64,000 bases of DNA from Paenibacillus melissococcoides (GCA_944800085.1 CALYLO010000002.1:186001-250000); one strand, 5' to 3'. Shown: positions 27,541 to 36,113, counted from the first letter of the stretch. The notes: a model not told the origin generated them from the sequence alone. Translations and numbers: made by a program.

Positions 27541-28111
27541 GCTCTGCCGTCAGAGCTGTTCGCTTCGGATTCCAGGGAGCCGTCCGCTTGCTTCTTGACC
27601 GCGTTTGGCGCGGCTTCGGCGGCGGAGCGATCTTCCGCTTCCTGAGGAAGGGCCGCCGCTCCTTCCGGGGCTTGGCTGGCGCCGTCTTCGTCGAGGATGA
27701 CCTCCTTGAAGCCGGCGGGCGTCCAGCGCAGGACAGTATCCGTCAGCTTCAATACGGATTGCAGTCTTGATTTATCGAATGCATTATATAATTTCATGTA
27801 CAATCTGACAGCCTCGCGCACGGTCAACCGTTCATGGGCAGTGTCCTCCTGGCGGATCCAGCTGATGCGGGCCTTCGCTTCCGTGGAGTGGAGGGGAAGG
27901 CCGTTCCAAGTCACCGTCCTGGTGGACATGGCGGCGCTGCCCCCAACACATCCAGGATGAGCTGGCCTGTGACATGATTGCATTGCACAGCGAGGCATTG
28001 GCCCGGATTCACCGTGACATGGAGCATATCCAGCAGCGTCGAATTGCCTTGGGCGACATAGAGATGGTCGAGAACGAGTCCGCCCGATCGGGCGGGGGAG
28101 TGAGGTTTCAT
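27477..28111 (-). pseudogene. degenerate ABC ATPase-like gene
   Basis: It starts at ATG 28111 with AAAAGG upstream. The N-terminal beta sheet of an ABC ATPase is recognisable, but the Walker A position reads VQCNHVTGQLIL with no GK[ST]. A shift in a G run near 27940 moves the sense to the next frame, where ARISWIRQEDTAHERLTVREA corresponds to the Q-loop region. The signature and Walker B are then missing, replaced by a Glu/Ala-rich tail that runs into the next ATPase gene. Probably a decayed or regulatory non-ATPase domain. Confidence 0.5.
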
Positions 28112-28340
28112 TATTTCACGCCTTTTCATTGAATCTACTTCAATCGTCATATCCAATGGCAAGCTTATCAGATTCGGGCCAGGACACGCATTCTCCATCA
28201 TAGCGTATTTTTTCGTGTACGGGAGTAGGGGGACTTCGGGCTGAAACCGATGGGAAAAGAGTATGCATTTTCTGTTAATGTTCGGATTTAGCCTTGTTTT
28301 TCTTTCTGATCATTTCTGATATCTTCTCTATTTACGAAAA

Positions 28341-28396
28341 AATAACGAACAATAAAATATTTGTTCGTTGACATGTTCGGCAAAATTCGTTACAAT
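28341..28396 (+). promoter_or_regulatory. strong promoter with overlapping PurR-like boxes
   Basis: TTGACA (28368-28373) and TACAAT (28391-28396) are spaced by 17 bases. A forward PurBox at 28341-28353 matches 12 of 13 positions, and an inverted one at 28372-28384 matches 10 of 13, again 18 bases apart. A perfect inverted repeat AACGAACAA-8-TTGTTCGTT (28344-28369) also spans the -35 side. PurR control of initiation plus a guanine riboswitch downstream is an arrangement known for Bacillus purine genes. Confidence 0.65.
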
Positions 28397-28458
28397 ATCC
28401 ATGTCGCTCCCTTGGGGGAACGGCAATGAAGTTGATCACAATGCTAACTATGATTCCT

Positions 28459-28525
28459 GTTCGTATATTCCCGGAGATAAGGTCCGGGGGTCTCTACCAG
28501 GAGCCGTAAATTCCTGACTACGAGC
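28459..28525 (+). promoter_or_regulatory. guanine-class purine riboswitch aptamer
   Basis: P1 is formed by 28459-28465 and 28519-28525; P2 by CCCGGA and TCCGGG with loop GATAAGG; P3 by CAGGA and TCCTG with loop GCCGTAAAT. The L2 GG and L3 CC that form the loop-loop contact are present, and J2/3 reads TCTCTACC. The ligand-specifying base (position 74 in xpt) is C at 28518, so it should bind guanine or hypoxanthine rather than adenine. Confidence 0.92.
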
Positions 28526-28564
28526 GGTATGCTTCCGCATACCCGGGTGAAGTCAGGTTTTTTT
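28513..28564 (+). terminator. riboswitch-controlled terminator
   Basis: CCTGACT (28513-28519), part of aptamer P3 and P1, pairs with AGTCAGG (28551-28557), followed by seven T. An inner GGTATGC/GCATACC hairpin stacks inside. Aptamer P1 sequesters only part of this stem, so the exact switch geometry is inferred; an OFF switch on purine binding is expected by analogy with xpt. Confidence 0.8.
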
Positions 28565-28647
28565 GTCGCCCGGAAAAGGAACGGAAGTTCGTCATTCGCC
28601 CATTCAGATTCATACAACGAGTTATGAACGAGGAGGATCCTGATCTT

Positions 28648-30078
28648 ATGAGCAAGTATGATGTCATTGTCGTTGGCGCAGGGCCCGCAGGAATTTTTAC
28701 ATGCTATGAGCTGACATTGAAAGCCCCCCATCTTAACGTATTGTTAGTGGACAAAGGTCATGATATTTACCGGCGGAGCTGTCCGATCCTGGAGGAGAAG
28801 ATTCAATTCTGCCCTCCGGCTATCGGCCGCAAAGAGTTCGCCGGATGCTTGCCCGCCTGTTCCATCACGAACGGCTTCGGCGGAGCCGGCGCCTACAGTG
28901 ACGGCAAATTCAATATTACGACCGAGTTCGGCGGCTGGCTGACCGATTATTTGCCGCCGTCGCAGGTGCTTGATCTGATTCAATACGTGGACCGGATTAA
29001 TTTGGAGCATGGAGCCACGACGAATATAACAGACCCGACGACCGATACCGTGCGCCGGATCGAACAGAAGGGATATGCGGCAGGCTTGAAGCTGCTGCGT
29101 GCGGAAGTCCGCCACTTGGGGACGGAGCAGAACCTGGAGATTTTGAAATCGATTTTTGAATACTTGAAGACCCGCATCGATATGATGCATAAGACCGAAG
29201 TGGCGGATCTCGTCACCGTGAAGGAAGACGGCCGCCATCTCGTGAAGGGAATCGAGCTGAAGGGCGGCGAGACGATCGAAGCCGATCGCGTCGTCGTCGT
29301 GCCGGGACGGGACGGTTCAGCCTGGCTTACGGAGATTTTGAAGAAGCGCCGCCTGAAAATGTACAACAACCAGGTCGATGTCGGCGTGCGCGTTGAGACA
29401 TCGGACGTGGTCATGCGGGAGATTAACGAGCATCTATACGAAGGAAAATTCATCTTCAACACGTCCGTAGGCACGCGGGTGCGCACCTTCTGCAGCAATC
29501 CGTCCGGTCATGTCGTGGTCGAGAACCACAGCGGCATCATGTGCGCGAACGGCCACTCCTACAAGGATCCGAAGCTCGGCTCGACAAATACGAACTTCGC
29601 TCTGCTCGTCTCGCACACGTTCACCGAGCCGTTCGACAAGCCGAACGAGTATGCCCGCGAAATCTGCAAGCGCGCCAACGATTTGTCCGGCGGCGGCGTC
29701 ATTGTGCAAAAATACGGCGATATTCTCCGCGGGCGCCGCTCCACCGAAAAGCGCATCCGGGAAGGCTTTCTGGAGCCGACGCTGCGTGAGGGGGTCCCTG
29801 GCGATCTGGGCCTCGTGCTGCCATACAATACAATGAAGAGTCTCATCGAAATGGTGGAGGCGCTCGACAAGGTGACGCCGGGAATCGCTTCCGAGCATAC
29901 GCTGTTCTACGGCGTCGAGGCGAAATTCTACTCGGCCCGCCCGAAACTAGATACGTCGCTCGAATCCGAGATTGCCGGACTGTACTGCGGCGGCGACGGG
30001 GCCGGCGTTACCCGCGGGTTGGCGCAAGCCGGGGCAGCCGGAGTCCACATCGCCCGCAGCATCATCGCGAAAGCATAA
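28648..30078 (+). CDS. FAD-dependent oxidoreductase (COG2509-like) under a guanine riboswitch
   Basis: 476 residues. The N-terminal Rossmann motif is VIVVGAGPAGI (residues 5-15) and the C-terminal FAD-contact region is GLYCGGDGAGVTRGLAQAG. A Cys-rich segment (SCPILEEKIQFCPP, GCLPACSITNGFGGAGAYSDGK) lies near residues 45-90. The family is annotated only as uncharacterised FAD dehydrogenase. The ATG at 28648 has GAGGAGG 11 bases upstream; the ATG at 28624 has none. Control by a guanine riboswitch and PurR-like boxes ties it to purine metabolism, for instance oxidation or salvage of a purine, but no substrate can be named. Monocistronic with its own terminator. Confidence 0.85.
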   Translation: MSKYDVIVVGAGPAGIFTCYELTLKAPHLNVLLVDKGHDIYRRSCPILEEKIQFCPPAIGRKEFAGCLPACSITNGFGGAGAYSDGKFNITTEFGGWLTDYLPPSQVLDLIQYVDRINLEHGATTNITDPTTDTVRRIEQKGYAAGLKLLRAEVRHLGTEQNLEILKSIFEYLKTRIDMMHKTEVADLVTVKEDGRHLVKGIELKGGETIEADRVVVVPGRDGSAWLTEILKKRRLKMYNNQVDVGVRVETSDVVMREINEHLYEGKFIFNTSVGTRVRTFCSNPSGHVVVENHSGIMCANGHSYKDPKLGSTNTNFALLVSHTFTEPFDKPNEYAREICKRANDLSGGGVIVQKYGDILRGRRSTEKRIREGFLEPTLREGVPGDLGLVLPYNTMKSLIEMVEALDKVTPGIASEHTLFYGVEAKFYSARPKLDTSLESEIAGLYCGGDGAGVTRGLAQAGAAGVHIARSIIAKA

Positions 30079-30090
30079 TCTATACAAGGA

Positions 30091-30122
30091 AGTCCGCTGC
30101 CGTAAGGTCCGCGGGCTTTTTC
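30091..30122 (+). terminator. terminator after the FAD oxidoreductase gene
   Basis: AGTCCGC pairs with GCGGGCT (one G-T pair), followed by five T. Confidence 0.7.
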
Positions 30123-30232
30123 CGTTTTTTGCGGTTTTCGGCGGCTTCGTTGCTCCACGGCTCCCCGCGATTCTAGGCGGTTCTTGACTTGCTCCATGAG
30201 ATGTTGGCAGATTGTTAATTTTGAACATTGAC

Positions 30233-30276
30233 TTGTGATAAAATGCACAACCTCAGTGAGGAAGCTTCGATACAAT
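30233..30276 (+). promoter_or_regulatory. FNR-like site and -10 box of the formate/nitrite transporter gene
   Basis: TTGTGA-6-GCACAA at 30233-30250 matches 9 of 10 core positions of TGTGA-N6-TCACA. TACAAT at 30271-30276 predicts a start near 30283, placing the site centre at -41.5, the class II activation position. No good -35 box is present, as expected for an activated promoter. Confidence 0.6.
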
Positions 30277-30391
30277 GAACTTGCATCTTAACATCCGCCT
30301 GATATGGACCGCCATACGGCTAACGGTTCCGTTCATTCGGGAGGATACGATTGGCCAACAAGGTACTTGCGGTGCAGGGAGGTAATGCAGT

Positions 30392-31282
30392 ATGGCAGGA
30401 TACTTGAAGCCGCAGGAGATAGCGGCAGCGACGGTGGAGACAGGGACGACTAAGGCCCGCAATCCGCTGTCGGTCATGGTGATATTGGGATTTCTGGCAG
30501 GCACGTTCATCGCGCTGGGATACTTACTGTATATACGGGTGACGGCGGGCGCGCCGCCAGAGTGGGGGACGATCACCGGGCTTATCGGCGCCTCTCTCTT
30601 CCCGATCGGGCTCATCCTTGTCTTGCTGGGGGGCGGTGAGCTGCTGACCGGCAATATGATGGCCGTTCCATTGGCCCGGATGAAGGGCCGAATTACGACC
30701 GGTGAGGTCGCTCGCAATCTGATCGTGATTACGTTGAGCAATTTCCTAGGCGCGATTTTTGTCGCTTACTTCTTTGGGCATATCGTCGGCCTGACTGCCG
30801 ATGGCGTCTATCTGGAGAAGACCGTATCCGTTGCCGGACACAAGCTGGAAGAAGGCTTCCTGCAAGCGTTCGTCTCAGGCATCGGCTGCAACTGGCTCGT
30901 CGCATTGGCCGTGTGGCTGTCTTACGGCTCCAAGAGCTTCAGCGGCAAAGTATTGGGCATCTGGTTCCCGACGATGACGTTCGTGGCCATCGGCTTCCAG
31001 CACGTTGTGGCCAACATGTTCGTCATTCCGGCCGCCATCTTCGAAGGCTATTACAGCTGGGGAGAATACATCATGAACTTCATCCCCGTCTGGCTCGGCA
31101 ACCTCACCGGCGGTGCCGTTTTCGTGGCCGGCGCTTACTGCCTGGCCTACTTGCGGCCGAATCCGGCTGCGGCCATGCCGGCTCAGCCTTCGGCGACGCG
31201 TGCTTCCGCTTCTGCCGCATCAGCGGCACCGGCTGCGGCGGCTTCCTCCTCGGGGAGCCTTGACCACTCTGTCACGGGATAA
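30392..31282 (+). CDS. formate/nitrite transporter (FNT family)
   Basis: 296 residues, six membrane segments of the FocA/NirC pentameric channel family. Motifs include LGGGELLTGNMM (residue 90 region), the FVSGIGCNWLVALAVWLS block, and GFQHVVANMFVIPAA. Formate, nitrite or hydrosulfide could be the substrate. It has an unusual Ala/Ser-rich C-terminal tail of about 35 residues. GGGAGG precedes the ATG. FNR-like control upstream fits an anaerobic role. Confidence 0.9.
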   Translation: MAGYLKPQEIAAATVETGTTKARNPLSVMVILGFLAGTFIALGYLLYIRVTAGAPPEWGTITGLIGASLFPIGLILVLLGGGELLTGNMMAVPLARMKGRITTGEVARNLIVITLSNFLGAIFVAYFFGHIVGLTADGVYLEKTVSVAGHKLEEGFLQAFVSGIGCNWLVALAVWLSYGSKSFSGKVLGIWFPTMTFVAIGFQHVVANMFVIPAAIFEGYYSWGEYIMNFIPVWLGNLTGGAVFVAGAYCLAYLRPNPAAAMPAQPSATRASASAASAAPAAAASSSGSLDHSVTG

Positions 31283-31305
31283 GCTTCCGCTCGCAGTATA
31301 TATCG

Positions 31306-31334
31306 AACCAGGTCCGTTCGGGTCGGGCCTGGTT
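31306..31334 (+). terminator. terminator after the FNT gene
   Basis: AACCAGGTCC pairs with GGGCCTGGTT, followed by TCTT. Confidence 0.7.
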
Positions 31335-31406
31335 TCTTGATCCTTGGACCGTCCGGAACAGGCAGTTGCGGAAGACATCCGTTTTTTTCATAACGGTGAT
31401 CAGAGC

Positions 31407-31442
31407 TTGCATATATTCGGAAGGAAATGATAATAATTATCA
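31407..31442 (+). promoter_or_regulatory. Fur box over a candidate promoter with no gene behind it
   Basis: TGATAAT-A-ATTATCA (31428-31442) is a perfect 7-1-7 Fur box. It overlaps GATAAT (31429-31434), which has TTGCAT (31407-31412) 16 bases upstream. The next plus-strand gene is 2.6 kb away; transcription from here would run antisense to the DUF1540 gene. Confidence 0.6.
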
Positions 31443-31453
31443 GTATCTGAGTG

Positions 31454-31478
31454 AAAAAGCAGCCCGGCAAGGCTGCTT
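31454..31478 (-). terminator. terminator of the DUF1540 gene
   Basis: On the minus strand AAGCAGCC pairs with GGCTGCTT, followed by a T run. Confidence 0.75.
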
Positions 31479-31600
31479 GGACATACGTTAAATTTTGGGC
31501 TCGAACGTTTTACAATCCGTTTCTTCGGAATTACTTGCTTGTCTTCCCTGACGATTCACGACATAAATCGAAGAAGCGTTGCATTTGTTGCCGGCAGCCC

Positions 31601-33112
31601 CACTAGCGTTGCATCGAGCGGTTAGTTCATAATCTAATTTCAATTAACATCAATATATGATATATATTTACATTTGCGATGTCCGCGCTAAGTCTAAAAA
31701 AGTCGAGCTGGAAACAGACCCTACGCGTTATCCATTATATGTAAAAATCGTTTTCGTTTGTCATTACGTCACAATCAGTCTCGGTTTCATCGACTTTGTT
31801 GCCTTTTTCGGACGTCTCCCATTTCGCTTTGGTCGACCTCTAGATGTTCGAGTCGGCTTGCGGTTGAGTGCAGCGATCAAATTTTCCCATGGTTTTTCCG
31901 CATAGATGCGAATCAACTGGAGGAGGTCCCATGTCGACTTTTTACAGTCCAGTGTTAATTTAATCAGCAAACAGAGAGCATACGCGATTAAAGCAATATA
32001 CATTTGGTTCCAAATCGCTTCGGCCGTATAACCGTGGGGTTTTACCAATCGAATATGCTGCTTGACCCATTTAAAAAACAACTCAATATGCCAGCGATTT
32101 CGATAAATCTCGGCAATTTGATGTGCGGATAAGTCAAATCGATTCGTTACAATTCGATAGGTACGCCCTTGGTCATCCTTAAACTCAATCAAACGCAGAA
32201 CCGCTGGCAGCTCCGGCATCGTCACATCAGCATCAAGGATAAACCCATTCTGCCTTTTGGGGAGGTCTCTTTTTCTGATGATCGTTAACCGGCTCTTTTG
32301 CTTGACGCGGCAAACAAATTTAATCTTATCCTCTACCCATTTCTGAAAATGGTCGTATACCTGGTATCCTCGGTCCATCACGTAGGTCGCATCTTTATCC
32401 ACTGTAAATTCCAACACGACTTCATGATCGGCTACATCTTTGGTTGAAGCGACGATCTTGTCTGGATACATCGTTTTGGAGTCCGCAACGACCAAGGAGG
32501 TGTGCATCTTCACGCCATGGCTACTTTTGGAACAATAGGACCATTTCGCGAGAATGGGAGGTAGTGTAATTCCCGATGAATCGATTAGCTTGAGTTTCCC
32601 AATACCAGGCGTAATGCCGCGTTTCCCTTTTGTAAGTTGCTTGATTCGATCAATGAGCGAGAAAAAGAGCGTCTGAAGATACTCCATAGGCAGCCGTTTC
32701 AGCTTCCGCGATAGTTGAGAAGCGCTTATGCTCTTGAGACCCAGAAGATCTTGAAATTCAGGATTAGCCGCTACATGCTCTGACATGACTTTGTATGAGT
32801 CTCGTTGCTGAAGCTGTGCCTCTACAAATAAGAGTGTCGAAGAGCCGACAAACAGCTTTTGGGCCCGGTAATCCAATGACTCGTGTCGAGTAGAATGGAC
32901 ATGTAACCATTTTAGGCATTGACAAATGACGTTATGATTCGGTACGTTATCCATAAGAAATCTCCTTTGTTGAGGCGTTTTATGGATAACGTTAGGGTAA
33001 CTCAACAATAGGAGATTTCTTTATTTTTGTCCATGAATATAGTTCAATAAGTTACAAATATAGAGACTTATGGGATAGAAATTTTCGTAAAAAGATTGAT
33101 GCAACGCTAGTG
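31601..33112 (-). mobile_element. IS4-family insertion sequence (1512 bp) with target duplication
   Basis: The ends share CACTAGCGTTGCATC as inverted repeats. The 9-base direct repeat CGGCAGCCC flanks both sides (31592-31600 and 33113-33121), and removing the element restores an uninterrupted DUF1540 gene. It carries one intact transposase gene. Confidence 0.93.
31764..32954 (-). CDS. IS4-family transposase
   Basis: 396 residues, DDE enzyme. The first Asp lies in LKLIDSSGITLP, the second in YVMDRGYQVYDHF, and the YREK box is YRNRWHIELFFKWVK. The C-terminus is Arg/Lys-rich. AAGGAG lies 7 bases before the ATG at 32954, preferred to the longer frame from 33008. It appears functional. Confidence 0.92.
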   Translation of the reverse strand: MDNVPNHNVICQCLKWLHVHSTRHESLDYRAQKLFVGSSTLLFVEAQLQQRDSYKVMSEHVAANPEFQDLLGLKSISASQLSRKLKRLPMEYLQTLFFSLIDRIKQLTKGKRGITPGIGKLKLIDSSGITLPPILAKWSYCSKSSHGVKMHTSLVVADSKTMYPDKIVASTKDVADHEVVLEFTVDKDATYVMDRGYQVYDHFQKWVEDKIKFVCRVKQKSRLTIIRKRDLPKRQNGFILDADVTMPELPAVLRLIEFKDDQGRTYRIVTNRFDLSAHQIAEIYRNRWHIELFFKWVKQHIRLVKPHGYTAEAIWNQMYIALIAYALCLLIKLTLDCKKSTWDLLQLIRIYAEKPWENLIAALNRKPTRTSRGRPKRNGRRPKKATKSMKPRLIVT

Positions 33113-33242
33113 CGGCAGCCCAGTATTTGCAGCTGTTCACTTCACACAGCACGTCTTTAGCCATTGCGTGTCACCCCCTTTGCAATAGCATTGACGGGAT
33201 GCTGGCGGTTCTATACGCCTGGCCTGCTGCAAAGTCTGCCCC

Positions 33243-33271
33243 AGACATGGATCGGCAAGCCATGTCTTTTT
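33243..33271 (+). terminator. terminator-like hairpin without an obvious gene
   Basis: AGACATGG (33243-33250) pairs with CCATGTCT (33260-33267), followed by TTTT. No plus-strand gene precedes it. A weak promoter (TTGACG near 33191, TATACG near 33212) could give a short RNA of about 50 bases. Confidence 0.45.
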
Positions 33272-33418
33272 GGCATGTCCCCGAAAGGGCGGCGAGGGAA
33301 CGTTGGCGCACAACCCTTGCGAAGGACTCTGAATCTCTTTATCGGGCCGCTATTGTTATCGACATGGGCGTTCTGGGCTGGGGGAAACCCCGCTGATTTA
33401 TGCCTTTGCTCCACGATG

Positions 33419-33880
33419 CCAATGGCTCAGGGACGGAGGTCGCTCCTTTTCGTCCTTATTGCCGTTATCCCAACGGTTCAGGGCACAAGCTGAGTTCCGG
33501 GGATAGCGGAGCCAAGAGCGATAGAGGGCCTTGCAGGTCCTTTTGCCAATATCCCAACGGTTCAGGGTACAAGCTGAGCGCTGGGGATAGCGGAGCAAAG
33601 ACCGGAAGAGGCCTCGCCAGTCCTTATTGCCATTCTCCCAACGGTTCAGGGTACAAACTGAGCGCTGGAGATAGCGGAGCAAGGACCGGAAGAGGCCTCG
33701 CCAGTCCTTATTACCATTATCCCATCAGTTCAGCGACAAGCTGAGTTCCGGGGATAGTGGAGCAAGTAGCGGTAGAAGCCCCTGCAGTCTTATTGCCGTT
33801 ATCCCAACGGTTCAGGTGACAAGCTGAGCGCTGGGGATATTGAAGCAAAGGAGCGTAAGAGTCCGCAGCTCTTCCTCTCG
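33419..33880. repeat. 84-bp tandem repeat array, about five copies
   Basis: Units start with CCCAACGGTTCAG at 33469, 33553, 33637, a variant at 33721, and 33803: periods 84, 84, 84 and 82. A shortened copy precedes them at 33419. Units 2 and 3 are nearly identical. A period of 84 keeps reading frames open on both strands, but the predicted peptides are low in complexity and have no ribosome sites, so I treat it as non-coding. Each unit contains GCGCT..AGCG-type short stems. Confidence 0.85.
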
Positions 33881-33943
33881 GCCAGTGGCGTCGCAGTATG
33901 CTTGCAGATCTTGTACGTATGATGAGCAAAGTTGAGTCCCAGG

Positions 33944-33972
33944 TTGCATAACGGGATCGATAGCGCTATCCT
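33944..33972 (+). promoter_or_regulatory. candidate promoter of the hexosaminidase gene with palindrome
   Basis: TTGCAT (33944-33949) and TATCCT (33967-33972) are spaced by 17 bases. A perfect 12-base palindrome, GATAGCGCTATC (33959-33970), overlaps the -10 box and may be a repressor site. Confidence 0.5.
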
Positions 33973-34040
33973 AATCACATCCTACCACTTACAGTGGCCA
34001 GCATGGAGCAGATTTATACGACCAGAGGAGGAACAAGAGG

Positions 34041-35969
34041 ATGCATATTCAATTCAGCGGCGATGTTGACCGCTTCTTGCCCGGAACTCGGGAGCTCCGG
34101 CAGCTGCTTGACGTAGAAATTAGCGAGGCGGGGAGCCCTAATCCCGAAGCGGTAGCTGTAAAGGTAGAGCAGGCCGCCGGGGAGTTAACGGTATCTTGGG
34201 ATGGAAGCTCGGGATGGATCCGTTATGCGGAGCCAATCCATTTTTTCCGGGGGCTCGGGCGGTTCGTGGAAGCTTACCGTCAGGGCGGATCGTTCCATAT
34301 AGCAGAACGGCCGCAATTCACGTACAACGGGGCGATGATCGACGCTTCACGGAATGCCGTACCCCATCTGGCCATGCTGAAGGAATTGCTGCGTTCGATG
34401 GCGTTGATGGGGTTGAACGGCATCATGCTCTATACGGAAGATACATATGAGGTGCCGGAGCGGCCTTATTTCGGATATATGCGGGGACGGTATACCGCAG
34501 AGGAACTGCGGGCCATTGACGATTATGCGGCCCAATTTGGCATTGAGGTGGTGCCGTGCATTCAGACGCTGGGGCATCTGGCCCAGGCGCTGAAATGGGA
34601 TGAGGCCGAGGAGCTGCGCGATACCGAGGATGTGCTGCTGGCCGGCTCGGATGCCACCTACCGCTTCATTGAGGACATGATCGCGGCCGTATCGAATCCG
34701 CTTCGCTCGAACCGGATTCATATCGGCATGGACGAGGCGTTCGGACTTGGACTGGGGCGATATTTGTTCAAGCACGGCTTCCAGGAACGGTTCGATATTA
34801 TGAACGAACATCTACGGCGCGTGCTGGAGATTACCGGGAAGCATGGCTTACAGCCGATGATGTGGAGCGACATGTATTTTCACCTGCTGATGAACAACGG
34901 GGGCCATTATTACGATCTGGACCTGGAGTTTTCCAGCGATGAGGTGGCCCGGATTCCGAAGGGCGTCCAGTTCGTCTATTGGGATTATTACCATGATGAT
35001 CAGAAGTTCTATGAGAACTTCCTCGACAAACACCGCGCGCTCGGTTCGGATCCGGTGTTCGCCGGCGGCGTCTGGCTGTGGGGCAGCATCAGCCCGAACT
35101 ATGGCAAGACATGGCAGAACACGAATCCGGCGCTTATGGCTTGCAAGGCGAAGGGCATACGCGAAGTATTTGCGACGGCGTGGGGCGACAACGGGCAGGA
35201 GACGAACCATTTGACCGTTCTGCCGGGCCTTCAATTGTTCGCGGAGCACGGGTATACGGACGGCGAGGTGGACGAGTCGGCGTTGGCGGAGCGCTTTCGC
35301 CTCTGCACTGGCCAGAGTCTCGACGATTACTGGCAGCTAACCTATCTGGACGAGACGCCGGGCGTAACGAAGAACAATATGCACAGCTCGAACGCGTCCA
35401 AGTTCCTGCTCTGGCAGGATACGTTAATCGGCCTGTTCGACAAAGATCTGGAAGGCGAGCTCGAGACGGCGCTGCCGGCGCATTACGCGAAGCTGGCCGA
35501 ACGGCTTGCCGCCGCTGAAGCGCAAGCTGCGGGAATGCACAAGCTGGTGTTCGGGTTCTATGCGAAGCTGGCGGAGACGCTGTCCATGAAGGGAGCGCTC
35601 GGCCTGCAGGTAACCACGGCCTATCGGGCGCGGGAAGATGAGAAGCTCCGCAGCCTGGCGGAGAACGTCATTCCGCGCGTCCGCGCGCAGGCGGATCGGA
35701 CCCGCAAGGCGCATCGCGCGCTGTGGATGGCGACAAGCAAGCCGTTCGGCTGGGAAGTGCTCGACATCCGCTACGGCGGGGTGCTGGCCCGGCTGCAATC
35801 GGCCGAGGATCGGCTGCTCGATTATGTGGAGGGCCGGGTAGACAGGCTGGAGGAGCTGGAGGCAGAACGGCTTCCGTTCATCGCGAACGATCCGGTGGGA
35901 GAGCATCGTGTCTCGCATTCTCCGTTCTTCCACCGGATCGCGACAGGCGCCGTGCTGTCCGCGATTTAG
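34041..35969 (+). CDS. family 20 glycoside hydrolase, beta-N-acetylhexosaminidase (GcnA-like)
   Basis: 642 residues, no signal peptide, so an intracellular enzyme that removes terminal GlcNAc or GalNAc from imported oligosaccharides. The catalytic pair of GH20 substrate-assisted enzymes is D230-E231 in HIGMDEAFG. A small N-terminal alpha/beta domain precedes the TIM barrel, and a C-terminal helical domain follows (rich in LAERLAAAEAQ-type helices), as in Streptococcus GcnA and cytosolic Paenibacillus hexosaminidases. GAGGAGGAACAAGAGG lies before the ATG. Confidence 0.88.
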   Translation: MHIQFSGDVDRFLPGTRELRQLLDVEISEAGSPNPEAVAVKVEQAAGELTVSWDGSSGWIRYAEPIHFFRGLGRFVEAYRQGGSFHIAERPQFTYNGAMIDASRNAVPHLAMLKELLRSMALMGLNGIMLYTEDTYEVPERPYFGYMRGRYTAEELRAIDDYAAQFGIEVVPCIQTLGHLAQALKWDEAEELRDTEDVLLAGSDATYRFIEDMIAAVSNPLRSNRIHIGMDEAFGLGLGRYLFKHGFQERFDIMNEHLRRVLEITGKHGLQPMMWSDMYFHLLMNNGGHYYDLDLEFSSDEVARIPKGVQFVYWDYYHDDQKFYENFLDKHRALGSDPVFAGGVWLWGSISPNYGKTWQNTNPALMACKAKGIREVFATAWGDNGQETNHLTVLPGLQLFAEHGYTDGEVDESALAERFRLCTGQSLDDYWQLTYLDETPGVTKNNMHSSNASKFLLWQDTLIGLFDKDLEGELETALPAHYAKLAERLAAAEAQAAGMHKLVFGFYAKLAETLSMKGALGLQVTTAYRAREDEKLRSLAENVIPRVRAQADRTRKAHRALWMATSKPFGWEVLDIRYGGVLARLQSAEDRLLDYVEGRVDRLEELEAERLPFIANDPVGEHRVSHSPFFHRIATGAVLSAI

Positions 35970-36050
35970 GCAAAAGGATCGCAGCACCATAGAACCCGGA
36001 ACCTCGAAGGAAGGGCCTCGGCCAAGCTGCGAGCACTGCATAGGCGGGAA

Positions 36051-36089
36051 AAGGGTGCCGCCGGCCGTCTAAGGCGAGAGGCACCCCTT
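36051..36089. terminator. hairpin between convergent genes
   Basis: AAGGGTGCC pairs with GGCACCCCTT (one bulged C). It separates the hexosaminidase gene from the convergent apbE-like gene. Confidence 0.55.
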
Positions 36090-36113
36090 CCTATCGCCGC
36101 AGGCAGGAAGCGA

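Larger units (their letters stand above)
31488..33164 (-). pseudogene. DUF1540 cysteine-rich small protein gene, split by an IS
   Basis: Joining 33164-33122 to 31600-31488 on the minus strand restores a 51-codon gene with no loss of frame. It starts MAKDVLCEVNSCKYW, has a central GNKCNASSIYVVN and ends DCKTFEPK. The four conserved Cys and the C-x-A-x-x-I-x-V pattern are those of DUF1540 proteins, thought to bind metal; function unknown. AAGGGGGTGA lies 7 bases before the ATG at 33162-33164. An IS4-family element with a 9-base target duplication interrupts codon 18. Confidence 0.9.

Noticed and set aside
33398..33744. repeat proteins on both strands of the tandem array
   Set aside because: Both frames are open only because 84 is divisible by three; no ribosome sites, and a copy of 82 bases breaks the frame.
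33419..33880. CRISPR array
   Set aside because: Units are directly tandem with 84-base period, no short palindromic repeats with unique spacers, and no cas genes.
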